The translations under genes and the position numbers were made by a program. A stretch of DNA of 64,000 nucleotides, taken from an uncultured Saprospiraceae bacterium (GTDB taxonomy: Bacteria > Bacteroidota > Bacteroidia > Chitinophagales > Saprospiraceae). Location of the stretch: assembly GCA_938001865.1 (NCBI GenBank), contig CALLAW010000033.1:22637-86636 (forward strand), read 5' to 3'. Below, one piece after another: positions 54,275 through 63,875 of this stretch (positions are counted from its first letter, which is position 1; each line of letters opens with the position of its first letter). The notes beneath the pieces were generated by a model. The model saw nothing but the letters and a program-made list of their open reading frames with translations, did not search any database and was not told the DNA's origin.

Positions 54275-55831
54275 TTAACCCATATCTAGATTTCCCAACT
54301 TTGTAAATACATCAGCCTCAGGAAATCTTTGTCTTGCCAAACTGAGTGCTTTGTAGAATAATTCATCTTCTCGCAATTGATAATGACACAAAATCTGATT
54401 GTAATCAACATCAATCTTATTGCCAAATGTCTCTGATGAAGCTTTAAAGTATCCCAATGCTTCATTATAATAACCAAGATCATACATCAAACCTCCCAAT
54501 TCGTAAGGTAGGTCGTACTCCTCTTCGATAGGATAATAACCGCTCCAAACAGCAATGATAGTCTGCTTAAGTCTTGTACGTTCTTTCATTGAGACATTAT
54601 TTGACAGTTGCTTTATGCTTGGCAGAAGATTTATAAATATTGATGAATCATATGAGCTGAGTCTGATCAAACCAAGGAGTTCTGACAGGTTAACGTTGGG
54701 CAAGTTCTTGTAAACGATTTTTTTCATACTGTTATAGTCATCAAGATTCTGCTGGTGTGAATGTTTGCGATAAGCTTCCTTGAAGAGTTGACAGTGAAAG
54801 GGTTCCTTGATGAGACTTAGACAGCCAAGGTCAATACTAAAGTTTGTATTGGAGTCAAACATTGATGATCCACCATTAATAATACAAAATTGTGACAATG
54901 CATGAAAGTTAACCCAAAACGAAAAACTTCCATGCTTTACAAAATCTGGTTTCTTTCGGGCTGATAATTCCTGGATTTCTTTATATCCTTTGTCCATCAT
55001 CAACACTACCAACCCCTTCTTCGAAAAAGAAGAAATATTGGCTATACACTCCATCGCTATCTGAGGAAACAGAATATAAGTATTGCTACACTCCAGGCGA
55101 TATCTTGTAAGTATCTTATTAAATGCTTCATTTTCAAACTGGAATCCATCTACAATTGATCTATGGAAAGTCAGCTCCATATCTTCTATCAATTCGTGGG
55201 CATTTTTCCCTTGAGGATCAGTCAAACTGTCTATAGAAACAGCACAAGTATAGCCATTCCCATCTTGAAAGTAGTACAGTTCATTTGGTAAAGAATCAAA
55301 AAAGTAGTTCGCTATCGTCAGTATTGGTTGCTCTAGTTCTGATGGGCCAATTCTAACTCCAGACTTTCTTAGCTCCAACTCATGACTCAGTTCTGCGTCA
55401 AAATATGCGATGTCCAATAACCCTCGAGTATAGTACTCTTGTAACTTGGGATGCTTATCATAAAATGCCAAATTGGATTCTACCATATCGCTGAGGATGT
55501 AACAATACTCCGTTGAACATCCACCTCCGTCTAGAATTAACTGATCTAATCGCTTGAGTATATTATAACTCAATCTTCCATGACCAGCACCTAACTCAAG
55601 AATATAAACTTTATCAGTTGAATCAGCATTGGATTCCACATCCTTTAGGAATGCGTATATCAGCTCGGCATAGGTGGTAGCAGCTGATGAACTATTGGTG
55701 ATTTGATGCGGAACTATTGAGTTGCTCCAAGCAGAAATTCCTTTCTGTTGATAAAAATCCCTATTGATTTGCCACATTAGGCTTTCCGAAAATCGGGTTT
55801 CACCTTGAATATTGTACGTAACTGAGCTCAT
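54275..55831 (-). CDS. SAM-dependent methyltransferase-like protein with C-terminal TPR region
   Basis: From the ATG the protein is 518 residues. Residues 70-210 show a class I methyltransferase core (YILELGAGHGRLSYNIL; ILSDMVESN; ANYFFDSLPNELYYF), which resembles MidA/NDUFAF7-like arginine methyltransferases. Residues 430-515 look like two TPR units (LGGLMYDLGYYNEALGYFKAS; NQILCHYQLREDELFYKALSLA). The middle (about 300-420) is helical with no clear motif. It is a lone gene. The target, probably a protein, cannot be named from sequence. Confidence 0.7.
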   Translation of the reverse strand: MSSVTYNIQGETRFSESLMWQINRDFYQQKGISAWSNSIVPHQITNSSSAATTYAELIYAFLKDVESNADSTDKVYILELGAGHGRLSYNILKRLDQLILDGGGCSTEYCYILSDMVESNLAFYDKHPKLQEYYTRGLLDIAYFDAELSHELELRKSGVRIGPSELEQPILTIANYFFDSLPNELYYFQDGNGYTCAVSIDSLTDPQGKNAHELIEDMELTFHRSIVDGFQFENEAFNKILTRYRLECSNTYILFPQIAMECIANISSFSKKGLVVLMMDKGYKEIQELSARKKPDFVKHGSFSFWVNFHALSQFCIINGGSSMFDSNTNFSIDLGCLSLIKEPFHCQLFKEAYRKHSHQQNLDDYNSMKKIVYKNLPNVNLSELLGLIRLSSYDSSIFINLLPSIKQLSNNVSMKERTRLKQTIIAVWSGYYPIEEEYDLPYELGGLMYDLGYYNEALGYFKASSETFGNKIDVDYNQILCHYQLREDELFYKALSLARQRFPEADVFTKLGNLDMG

Positions 55832-56193
55832 CAACTGTATGCTTTTGAAATGAAATAATCAATATCCAATTAGCCAGTTTACACAAACGTCAATTAGCTC
55901 AAACCCACATGGTTTTCAAATATCACAGGAAGGTAATCTATTTTGCACCAGCTAACAGATTATATCATGAAACAATTGGAATTATTAACCTTTTATTCCA
56001 TCGAGCTCATCTTAAATAAGTCCATACATATCTATCAATACATCACCCATATCACTAGATCTCTAACCCGAGTAGTATAGCGTGATCGCAATAAGACAAT
56101 CATTAGTTCACACGATTCTATCGTCTGTAGCAGAAGCCAACTCCCATCAAAGCCAAATGTATCTTATCTCTATTCTCCGATTTATAGTCGTGA
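55832..56193. other. Long non-coding gap between the methyltransferase and symporter genes
   Basis: This AT-rich stretch of about 360 nt shows no convincing gene on either strand. Only a 36-codon frame at 55909 was seen, without family features. I found no strong terminator hairpin after the symporter gene and no exact -7 box for the methyltransferase. Confidence 0.5.
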
Positions 56194-57816
56194 TTACTCA
56201 TTGACAATCAAATCATCTTCTACTCTTCTTCGTATCTCTAACTCTTCAGAGATTTGATCCATCATCTTCTTGGATAATGGATAGAACATCATCGTAATAG
56301 CCCCAATCAGAGCAACAATGGCAGGTATCCAGCTCATCAGCATCTTGACTCCTGGGATAGCACCTTGGATCGCGGTAGGATCCAATCCATCATAGCCATA
56401 CTTAGTCAAGACAAAGCCTATGATAGCCCCTGCAATACCTCCACCAAACTTAGTAGAGAATGATCCAGCTGAGTATACTAGCCCAGTTGCTCTTCTGTTA
56501 TTCTTCCATTCTGAGTAATCAGCGGCATCACCAAGCATCACAAAAGTCAATGTAGAGAACATAGCACCTATCAACTCTGATAGAAGCCCTAAAATGAATA
56601 TTGCAACTATAGCACTCGGACCGCAGAATATGATCATAGAGATAAATGCACCAGATACAATCAACGAGGCAATAAATAAATTACGCTTTCCAAATCTCAC
56701 ACTCAATGGTGTCATCAAGATAGCACCGACCATCGACACCAGCATCAATCCGACTAAGTAAGATGCAGCTAAGAGTTGATTGTGTAGATAATGGGTAAAG
56801 TAGATTATGATTATCCCTTGCTTGAGAGCATTATAAGTACTGGAGAACAATGCCGTAACCAATAATGTAAACCATGCCCGATTACCGAAGAGGTCCTTGA
56901 AGTCTTGTGTAAGATTAGTCGTCTGACCAGATGGTGGTTTGATCCGTTCCTTTGTAGTGGCAAATGTCACTAACATGAGTAAGATCAGAATCAAGGACAT
57001 TAAGTAAAATGAATAGGTATAGCCTCTCTGTTGATTAATGATCCTGAACTGCTCAGATGTGAGGTTGGTCTCACCCTCCACTAAGAACGAATACGTCTCA
57101 CCAGTAACCATCCTGAATGACTTACCGATAGTAGGGGTATCTGTCACTGCTCGATCATCACTCCACGTAAATGTAGCAATCCCATCTGTCGTCTTGACAT
57201 TGACATTCGCAACATCTTTAGTAGCAGAGATATCGACTTGATAGGTGTTATCCGCCAACTTGTGGACATCTACTTGTGGACTAACATGCCCAAAGTGTGC
57301 TACTAAGAAGAGGAGAGCTCCTTGTACTAATATGCCACCGCCGAACGATCCAATCATACGATATGATCCGATACTAGTCCTCTCCTTATGGTCTCCACTC
57401 ATGACTGCCATCAATGCACCATATGGAATATTATTAGCCGTATAGAGTAGTGTAAATGCGATATAAGTGACATAAGCATAAACTATCTTGCCAGACTCCA
57501 CCATATCTGGACTTGTAAATAGAAGGGCTAAACTGATCCCAAGGGGTATCGCAGTCCAGAGTATCCAAGGTCTGAACTTACCATACCTTGACTCTGTACG
57601 ATCCCCTATGATACCCATGATGATATCGCTAATCCCATCACTGAATCGAGCTGTGAGTAAGAGTACCCCGACAGTTGCAGGACTCAATCCTACGACATCG
57701 GTGTAGAAGATAATTAAGAATGTCCCTACCCCTCTCCAACCAATATTGGCAGCTGCATCTCCGAGTCCATATCCAATTTTTTCTCTGAGTGAGACTTTAG
57801 TAGTATTTGTATTCAT
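56194..57816 (-). CDS. GPH-family sugar:cation symporter with periplasmic insert
   Basis: This is a 540-residue major facilitator of the glycoside-pentoside-hexuronide class. It shows GYGLGDAAANIGW (about 15-27), the FSDGISDIIMG motif (about 58-68), and RYGKFRPWIL (about 77-86). About 90 residues (roughly 176-268) are inserted between membrane helices 5 and 6, on the periplasmic side, in a beta-rich pattern. GPH transporters carry xylosides, melibiose or glucuronides with H+ or Na+. It lies 11 nt after the cytosolic GH3 gene, so the two form an import-and-hydrolysis unit. Confidence 0.88.
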   Translation of the reverse strand: MNTNTTKVSLREKIGYGLGDAAANIGWRGVGTFLIIFYTDVVGLSPATVGVLLLTARFSDGISDIIMGIIGDRTESRYGKFRPWILWTAIPLGISLALLFTSPDMVESGKIVYAYVTYIAFTLLYTANNIPYGALMAVMSGDHKERTSIGSYRMIGSFGGGILVQGALLFLVAHFGHVSPQVDVHKLADNTYQVDISATKDVANVNVKTTDGIATFTWSDDRAVTDTPTIGKSFRMVTGETYSFLVEGETNLTSEQFRIINQQRGYTYSFYLMSLILILLMLVTFATTKERIKPPSGQTTNLTQDFKDLFGNRAWFTLLVTALFSSTYNALKQGIIIIYFTHYLHNQLLAASYLVGLMLVSMVGAILMTPLSVRFGKRNLFIASLIVSGAFISMIIFCGPSAIVAIFILGLLSELIGAMFSTLTFVMLGDAADYSEWKNNRRATGLVYSAGSFSTKFGGGIAGAIIGFVLTKYGYDGLDPTAIQGAIPGVKMLMSWIPAIVALIGAITMMFYPLSKKMMDQISEELEIRRRVEDDLIVNE

Positions 57817-57827
57817 AATATTTCATC

Positions 57828-59897
57828 TTATAACATTTCTAACTTGGCTGATACTAGGATACTATTCGACGCAGATCCGATCAATACTTCAAACATCCCA
57901 GACTCCAATTTCCAATCTTCCGTCTCAGGATCCCAAAACGAAAAATCACGTTTATCCAGAGTGAAAGTCAGATTCATTGACTCTCCTGCTTCTAAGTATA
58001 CTTTTTGGAATCCTTTCAGCTCTTTGATTGGTCGTGGTACAGAGGATTCGATATCGCGGATGTACAATTGTACGATTTCCATCCCCTCTCTATTACCTAT
58101 ATTTTCTACAAGCACAGATACCGACACTGTTTCACCTGACTTGATATGGCTTTGGTTGAGTATTAGATCGCGATATGCATAACTCGTATATGACTTTCCA
58201 TGTCCAAATGCATAGAGCGGTTCAATCTGCTTATGTTCATACCAACGATAACCTACGTATACACCTTCATGATAGACCACATCATGGATAGGATCTAAGA
58301 TGCGATGATCTTGATCCCAACCAGTATAGAGCTCTGCGCCGTCTGGAAGATATCCGTAACCAGGCGAATCTTCAAATCGTTTCTCAATTGTAATTGGCAA
58401 TTTACCAGAAGGGTTAGTAATCCCAGCTACGATCTCAGCAAATGCCCTGAAACCAATCTGTCCAGGATACCAACTATAGAGCAGTGCTCCCACATCATCA
58501 TTCCACTCTGACATATTCACCCCACTCCCTGAGCTGACTGATACTATTGTATTGCGATTAAGTGAGATCAGACGTCGGATCTGTTGATTGACTGAGTCTG
58601 GCAGATCAAATGACTTGTCCCACCCTTCTGAGTCAAATGTCCCCGTACTATAGATGACATGACTTGCAGATCTAATCTCATCATCTGATGGATCCACTAT
58701 AAGAGATACCTGGTCACCATAGATCTCTCGGAGTCCATCAAACATCGTGATATGATCATAGCCAACTACCTCCGCGGCACCACCGCCATATGGGATCTCA
58801 TCTGCATACTTACCTGTCAATAATATTGATATCTTGTCAGATGGAAGGATCGGCAATACACCATTATTCTCCAAGAGGACGATACTCTCTCGTCCTGTCT
58901 GTAAGGCTACCTCCTCATGTGCTGAGTAGTGATCAAGATATGACGTATCGAGGATTGGTCTCTCCGTAAGTCCCATCGCAATCTGGGTAGTCAATATCCG
59001 AGTTACCATCAGATCGATTTGGGCTTCGCTGATCTTACCTTCGTCGATCAGAGACTTCGCAGCATAGCGGACAAAGTATTCTGGTTTCTTCGTATAGTCT
59101 GGGTATTCATCTCTTGGTTCACCTGGCATGTCTAGATCTAAGCCTGACTCGATGGCCTTCTTGGCATCCCAGACTGACCACCAATCACTCATCACTAACC
59201 ACTTGTATCCGAGCTTATCCCTTAAGAGGTCTGTAATCAGCTCCTTACTCTGTACTGCATATTCACCATTGATTAGGTTATAAGATGTCATGATTGCCAT
59301 CGCTCCAGCATTGATTCCAGCTATGAATCCAGGAAGATAGATTTCATGTAGCGTCCGATTATCTACTACAGAGTTAGAAGTTCGACGTTTGTAATCTGTG
59401 TTGTTTGCAATGAAGTGTTTGAGTGTTGCAATCGTACCAGTGGACTGCATACCTACGACATAGTTCTCGACGATACGGGAGATCAGATATGGATCTTCTC
59501 CAAGATATTCAAAGTTTCTTCCATTCTGCGATACACGATAGATATTGATTCCAGGCCCGAGCAAAACCGCAATATCACCTGCACGACATTCCTCTCCTAT
59601 CGACTTTGCATACTTGCATGCAAGTGACTTATTCCACGTACTCGCAAGTGCAATCGAACTTGGAAAGGCAACTGACTTCTCCAATTGGTCATCCAGGTTA
59701 CTTCTTATATTGACCCCTTGTGACGCGTCTGACATATACATCGACGGCACATTGAATCTCTTAAGGCCTTGAGTGAAAAACATTCGGTGACCGACTGTCA
59801 AAGAGATCTTTTCATCAAGTGTCAACTGGGCAAGGATGGCTTCTGCCCTTGCTCTTGCATCTTCATATGCAATTGGAGGTGTGAACGGTTTAAACAT
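57828..59897 (-). CDS. GH3 beta-glucosidase/beta-xylosidase, cytosolic
   Basis: The 689-residue enzyme has no signal peptide, so it acts in the cytosol. It has the GH3 N-domain with NGRNFEYLGEDPYL (about 125-138), KHFIANN and the nucleophile Asp238 in VMSDWW. A C-domain (GKYADEIPYGGGAAEV) and a fibronectin III-like tail (about 600-689) follow. It differs clearly from the secreted GH3 of the xylan operon, as it lacks the NECLHG motif. Likely substrates are short beta-glucosides or xylosides brought in by the adjacent symporter. Confidence 0.9.
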   Translation of the reverse strand: MFKPFTPPIAYEDARARAEAILAQLTLDEKISLTVGHRMFFTQGLKRFNVPSMYMSDASQGVNIRSNLDDQLEKSVAFPSSIALASTWNKSLACKYAKSIGEECRAGDIAVLLGPGINIYRVSQNGRNFEYLGEDPYLISRIVENYVVGMQSTGTIATLKHFIANNTDYKRRTSNSVVDNRTLHEIYLPGFIAGINAGAMAIMTSYNLINGEYAVQSKELITDLLRDKLGYKWLVMSDWWSVWDAKKAIESGLDLDMPGEPRDEYPDYTKKPEYFVRYAAKSLIDEGKISEAQIDLMVTRILTTQIAMGLTERPILDTSYLDHYSAHEEVALQTGRESIVLLENNGVLPILPSDKISILLTGKYADEIPYGGGAAEVVGYDHITMFDGLREIYGDQVSLIVDPSDDEIRSASHVIYSTGTFDSEGWDKSFDLPDSVNQQIRRLISLNRNTIVSVSSGSGVNMSEWNDDVGALLYSWYPGQIGFRAFAEIVAGITNPSGKLPITIEKRFEDSPGYGYLPDGAELYTGWDQDHRILDPIHDVVYHEGVYVGYRWYEHKQIEPLYAFGHGKSYTSYAYRDLILNQSHIKSGETVSVSVLVENIGNREGMEIVQLYIRDIESSVPRPIKELKGFQKVYLEAGESMNLTFTLDKRDFSFWDPETEDWKLESGMFEVLIGSASNSILVSAKLEML

Positions 59898-60077
59898 CTC
59901 TTATCTAATTTACAATGTGTTCATTTGCTGTGATTCTATGTCTAATCTTTACTTATCTCATTAAGGAAAGTGGATCATAAAATTTGCTTTTTCGTCAAGC
60001 GAAATATAAGACACTCCGAGAGGAGTCACTCACGCATCTCTAGATCAGTCTAGCTAAATGCATCAAGGGAATCTTCA

Positions 60078-60809
60078 TTAAAGATTAATCAAGTAGGTTT
60101 TTCGATGTAACTTCAAATAGATATCCTTACTGAACATATAGAGCTGTGATGGTTTTTTTGAAACTCCGGTTTTCTTCTCATCTAAAGCAATAATATATTT
60201 CTTGTTGATCATTTTTTTACGAAAGTTTCGATTATCAAGTTCGATGCTAAGTATGGATTGATAGACATCTTGTACCTCGTTGATCGTAAACTTATTTGGC
60301 AATAGCTCAAAGATGATAGGCTCAGATAGGCACTTGACCTTCAAGTCATCTAATGCTTCCATAATTATCTGCTCATGATCAAATCCTAATTGTGGCAACT
60401 GACTTACTGAGTACCATTTCGCTTGATGTTGATTATTCTGAATGTCGACATCATCCGTTTTGAGCAAGAAGTAGTAAGCGATTGTTATTGTTCTTTGATT
60501 AAATTGTTCATTCTTTATCCAGAGCATATCTTTCTTTCCCGTCAATCTATCAGGATTACCAAAAGCCTTGAACTGCTGCTTATACTGACCAGTCAATCCT
60601 GTCAATTCTTTGAGGACTCGAGACGCAGTATCATCCAAAGTTTCGTCCTCATACATGTGATAGCCGGTGAGTACATTATCATCTACAAGTACCTTCTTTT
60701 TCTTTGACTCTAGATACCGCTTGATCAGTAAGACATTGAGTGTCTTCAACTTGATGTCATAGCCAAATACTACACAATCAACTGAGATATTTTGTATTTT
60801 CTTTGACAA
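60078..60809 (-). CDS. Nudix-domain transcriptional regulator (NrtR/AraR type)
   Basis: The 243-residue protein has an N-terminal Nudix-like domain (about 8-150: SVDCVVFGYDIKLKTLNVLLIKR, then DDTASRVLKELTGL). It has lost the full Nudix box, so it probably binds a ligand rather than hydrolysing one. A winged helix follows at about 165-215 (LLPNKFTINEVQDVYQSILSIELDNRNFRKKM). This architecture is the NrtR family; in Bacteroides AraR, a member, responds to arabinose. Start is a TTG; no ATG is suitable. It lies divergently from the fructokinase, and a candidate operator sits in between. Confidence 0.88.
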   Translation of the reverse strand: MSKKIQNISVDCVVFGYDIKLKTLNVLLIKRYLESKKKKVLVDDNVLTGYHMYEDETLDDTASRVLKELTGLTGQYKQQFKAFGNPDRLTGKKDMLWIKNEQFNQRTITIAYYFLLKTDDVDIQNNQHQAKWYSVSQLPQLGFDHEQIIMEALDDLKVKCLSEPIIFELLPNKFTINEVQDVYQSILSIELDNRNFRKKMINKKYIIALDEKKTGVSKKPSQLYMFSKDIYLKLHRKTYLINL

Positions 60810-60973
60810 TATTCAAGATTTTGGCATTGATCAGTAAGAAGCAAATAACAGACTCAACTCATCGATGCTCTTGTGAGATTAGGCGTATAATTTTCATCAT
60901 CACTCCTTCAAGAATCTCTACATCCTGTATACTTCTCAGTAAAGAAAACTAAAATTCTCCGATTAGATCTAAT

Positions 60974-60999
60974 TATTAAGCGTATTTTTAACGTTAATA
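60974..60999. promoter_or_regulatory. Candidate operator overlapping a -7-like box before fructokinase
   Basis: TATTAA (60974-60979) and TTAATA (60994-60999) are inverted arms exactly 20 nt apart (two helical turns). Between them lies TATTTTTA (60983-60990), one base off TAnnTTTG. A repressor bound here would block the promoter. AT-richness makes chance a real alternative. Confidence 0.35.
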
Positions 61000-61012
61000 G
61001 GAATATTTATCT

Positions 61013-61903
61013 ATGAATAATGTAATGCCATCCATCGTCTGTTACGGAGAAGTGCTTTGGGATCTATTGCCGACTGGTAAAGTCCTAGGAGGTGCTCCGA
61101 TGAATGTAGCATATCACGCAAGTCAGTTAGGATTATCAGCACAGGTGATAAGCAGTATTGGAGATGATGTGCTGGGAAGAGATCTGAGAAGTTGCTTGAC
61201 TGACATGAGACTTGACAGCACACTTATCCAGATACATGAGACCTACCCTACTGGTACTGTACATGTCACACTTGACACACATGGCTCTCCCACCTATCAG
61301 ATCGTCACCCCTGCAGCATGGGATCATATCATGATAGACACTCAGAATAGTGCTTCAGTGCAACAGGCGGATGCCTTTGTCTTTGGGAGTCTATCATCAC
61401 GCCATGACACATCTAGGACTACCTTGTTAGATCTACTAGAGGTAGCCAGTCTCAAAGTCCTAGACGTCAATCTTCGTAGTCCATTCTATACCCAATCACT
61501 CTTGATGGATCTACTAGACAAAGCTGATATCGTAAAAATGAATAGTGAAGAGCTCCAAATAATCGGAGCTTGGTTGGGGATCAATGGATCAAAAGATCAG
61601 ATTGCAAGTACGATGATTAAGCGATACTCATGGAAGCAACTTATCATCACTCGAGGCTCAGACGGAGCTTGGCTATACCACAATGATGCAAAGATTGTCA
61701 ATACAGGTATCAATGTCACAGTACGGGATACTATCGGCAGCGGTGATGCATTCCTAGCGGCATACCTCAGCCAATATTTAATATCGCAACCCCTTGAGAG
61801 TTGTCTAGATGTAGCCTGCAGTGCAGGTGCTTATGTGGCATCTCAGCGAGGAGCAACACCAGAGATATCTCATGATTACCTGTCACGAATTGTCAAAGAC
61901 TAA
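61013..61903 (+). CDS. PfkB-family carbohydrate kinase, probable fructokinase
   Basis: The 296-residue ribokinase-family enzyme has CYGEVLWDLLPTGKVLGGAPMNVAYHASQLG (about 9-39), a second strand VKMNSEE, and the anion hole/catalytic base in TIGSGDAFLAAYL (Asp245). The GEVLWDLLP start is common in fructokinases. It is 20 nt upstream of a mannitol/fructuronate dehydrogenase gene, so fructose is the likely substrate; 2-keto-3-deoxygluconate is less likely. Confidence 0.88.
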   Translation: MNNVMPSIVCYGEVLWDLLPTGKVLGGAPMNVAYHASQLGLSAQVISSIGDDVLGRDLRSCLTDMRLDSTLIQIHETYPTGTVHVTLDTHGSPTYQIVTPAAWDHIMIDTQNSASVQQADAFVFGSLSSRHDTSRTTLLDLLEVASLKVLDVNLRSPFYTQSLLMDLLDKADIVKMNSEELQIIGAWLGINGSKDQIASTMIKRYSWKQLIITRGSDGAWLYHNDAKIVNTGINVTVRDTIGSGDAFLAAYLSQYLISQPLESCLDVACSAGAYVASQRGATPEISHDYLSRIVKD

Positions 61904-61923
61904 CCCAACATAAGTAGAGTACG

Positions 61924-63405
61924 ATGAATCTAAATCAAAATAACCTTCACATCATCAAGAAGCAGATAGATATCCCTCTCTATACTCCGTCTCATCCAAC
62001 TACAGCTATCGTACATATTGGTGTAGGTGGCTTCCACCGATCACATCAAGCCTACTATATCCATCGCTTACTGGATAGATATCCAGATTGGGCAATCTGC
62101 GGGATAGGCCTAAGAGAAGCTGATAGATCTATGTCAGAAGTGATGAACCAGCAAGATTGTCTCTATACATTGGTGACTCAATACCCAGATGGCAATGCAA
62201 TAAGTGAAGTCATAGGGTCAATCACAGAGTACCTATTGGCAGTAGACAAACCTGATCGAGTCATTGATAAAATGGCACACTTTGACACTAAGATCGTATC
62301 ACTTACGATCACAGAGGGAGGTTACAACTTTAACCCAATTACAGAGCAATTCGACTTTGACAATCCAGATATTCAACACGAACTCAATTATCCAGACCAA
62401 CCAAGGACGATATATGGGTACATCACAGCTGCACTGCGCAATAGGCGTAATCAAGGTCTTCCACCATTCACCATCCTCTCTTGTGATAATATCCAGCACA
62501 ACGGAGACATGACACGTAAGATGCTGATGGCTTTCGCCAAAAAACAAGACTCGCAACTCGCAGCATGGATAGAGACTAATGTCAGCTTCCCCAATTCTAT
62601 GGTAGATAGGATCACCCCAGTGACCACACCACAGCTCATATCATTAGTCAAAGACAACTATGACTATACTGATAGATGGCCTGTTGTCTGCGAACCTTAC
62701 ATCCAATGGATCATAGAAGATAACTTCGTCAATGGGAGACCACCACTCGAAGAATACGGTGTACAATTTGTCCCAGATGTAACACCTTATGAAAAAATGA
62801 AAATAAGATTACTCAATGCTGGTCATTCAGTATTGGGAATCCCAGGAGCCATCCAAGGCTATCACACGATAGACACATGTATGGATGATCCTGTATTTGT
62901 CTCTTTTCTGAGACTCTTTATGGATATTGAAGTGAGCCCTATCCTAGACCGAGTACCAGGAATCAATCTGGAAGTATACAAAGATACTCTAGAGGCAAGA
63001 TTCGCTAACTCTACGATAAAAGACACAGTAAGTCGGATCTGCTCAGAGAGCTCTGCCAAACTACCGAAATTTCTAATCCCAACAATTCTAGAAAATCTAG
63101 AAAATAGGGGAAGCATCAAATATGCAACTTTCATCCTAGCCGCTTGGTCTTATTATAGCGCAGTACAGACTGATCTGCACAACAATCCAATAGATATCAT
63201 AGATAGTAGAAAGGGAGAACTCCATCAATCTGCCATTATGCTCCATTCAGATCCACTGAGCTTCTTACGAATTACAGATATCTTCGGCTCGTTGATAGAC
63301 AATCAAAGATTTGTCTCAACATACACTAAGCAGATCGAAGACATATACTCTAACCCCAACATGCAATACCAGATGGAATCTATCAGTCAAGCAGACAATG
63401 GATAA
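61924..63405 (+). CDS. Mannitol 2-dehydrogenase / fructuronate reductase family
   Basis: The 493-residue polyol-specific long-chain dehydrogenase has VHIGVGGFHRSHQAYYIHRLLD (30-51, NAD-binding) and the active-site set Lys283, Asn288 and His291 in KIRLLNAGH. Length fits mannitol 2-dehydrogenase and UxuB. With the fructokinase 20 nt upstream, oxidation of mannitol to fructose followed by phosphorylation is the simplest reading. Fructuronate reductase cannot be excluded, but no uxuA or kdgK is visible in the window. Confidence 0.88.
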   Translation: MNLNQNNLHIIKKQIDIPLYTPSHPTTAIVHIGVGGFHRSHQAYYIHRLLDRYPDWAICGIGLREADRSMSEVMNQQDCLYTLVTQYPDGNAISEVIGSITEYLLAVDKPDRVIDKMAHFDTKIVSLTITEGGYNFNPITEQFDFDNPDIQHELNYPDQPRTIYGYITAALRNRRNQGLPPFTILSCDNIQHNGDMTRKMLMAFAKKQDSQLAAWIETNVSFPNSMVDRITPVTTPQLISLVKDNYDYTDRWPVVCEPYIQWIIEDNFVNGRPPLEEYGVQFVPDVTPYEKMKIRLLNAGHSVLGIPGAIQGYHTIDTCMDDPVFVSFLRLFMDIEVSPILDRVPGINLEVYKDTLEARFANSTIKDTVSRICSESSAKLPKFLIPTILENLENRGSIKYATFILAAWSYYSAVQTDLHNNPIDIIDSRKGELHQSAIMLHSDPLSFLRITDIFGSLIDNQRFVSTYTKQIEDIYSNPNMQYQMESISQADNG

Positions 63406-63527
63406 GCTGTAAGACAACTCGAAGTAAACTGAATATTAGCAAGTAGAGAATGATCTGCAAGCCATTTATGCTGTTACTGGTATAGAGGTAATTATGACTT
63501 AGACTTATCCACAATCATTAGTCATCT

Positions 63528-63800
63528 CTATATACTCTTTAACCTCACCCACACCAAAAGATCAATTTTCTTGGCAACGATAAGATCTTTCGATTTTTTT
63601 GTCAAATCCAATAACTCCTCATAGAGCTTTCCAAACACGAGTTGCTGCTCGGCAGATGAATGATGTCGCTTTATCTGTAAGAAATACTTAAAGAAGACTC
63701 GTTCTATTTCAAACAATCGATTACGCTTCTTGAGATAATACTTGCTTGTGCTAACAAGATGGTCAAGAAATTGATAATTTTTCAAATCAAAATTGATCAT
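63528..63800 (-). CDS. Small helical hypothetical protein
   Basis: From the ATG at 63800 the product is 90 residues (MINFDLKNYQFLDHLVS...), rich in Lys, Leu and aromatic residues, and almost wholly helical. No family is recognised. The ORF extends six codons further to a TTG, but the ATG is preferred. It lies between the dehydrogenase gene and the window's end, with no visible partner. Confidence 0.5.
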   Translation of the reverse strand: MINFDLKNYQFLDHLVSTSKYYLKKRNRLFEIERVFFKYFLQIKRHHSSAEQQLVFGKLYEELLDLTKKSKDLIVAKKIDLLVWVRLKSI

Positions 63801-63850
63801 GATTCGCAAGATGAGCAAGCAAGAAACGAAAGTGTAGTTCCCCCCGAGAA

Positions 63851-63875
63851 TAGGACAGTAATCAATAGTGTCCTA
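63851..63875. repeat. Perfect 7-nt inverted repeat near the window end
   Basis: TAGGACA (63851-63857) and TGTCCTA (63869-63875) flank an 11-nt centre. It lies about 50 nt upstream of the small hypothetical gene's start and could be an operator, a hairpin or the end of an element continuing past the window. Confidence 0.35.
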
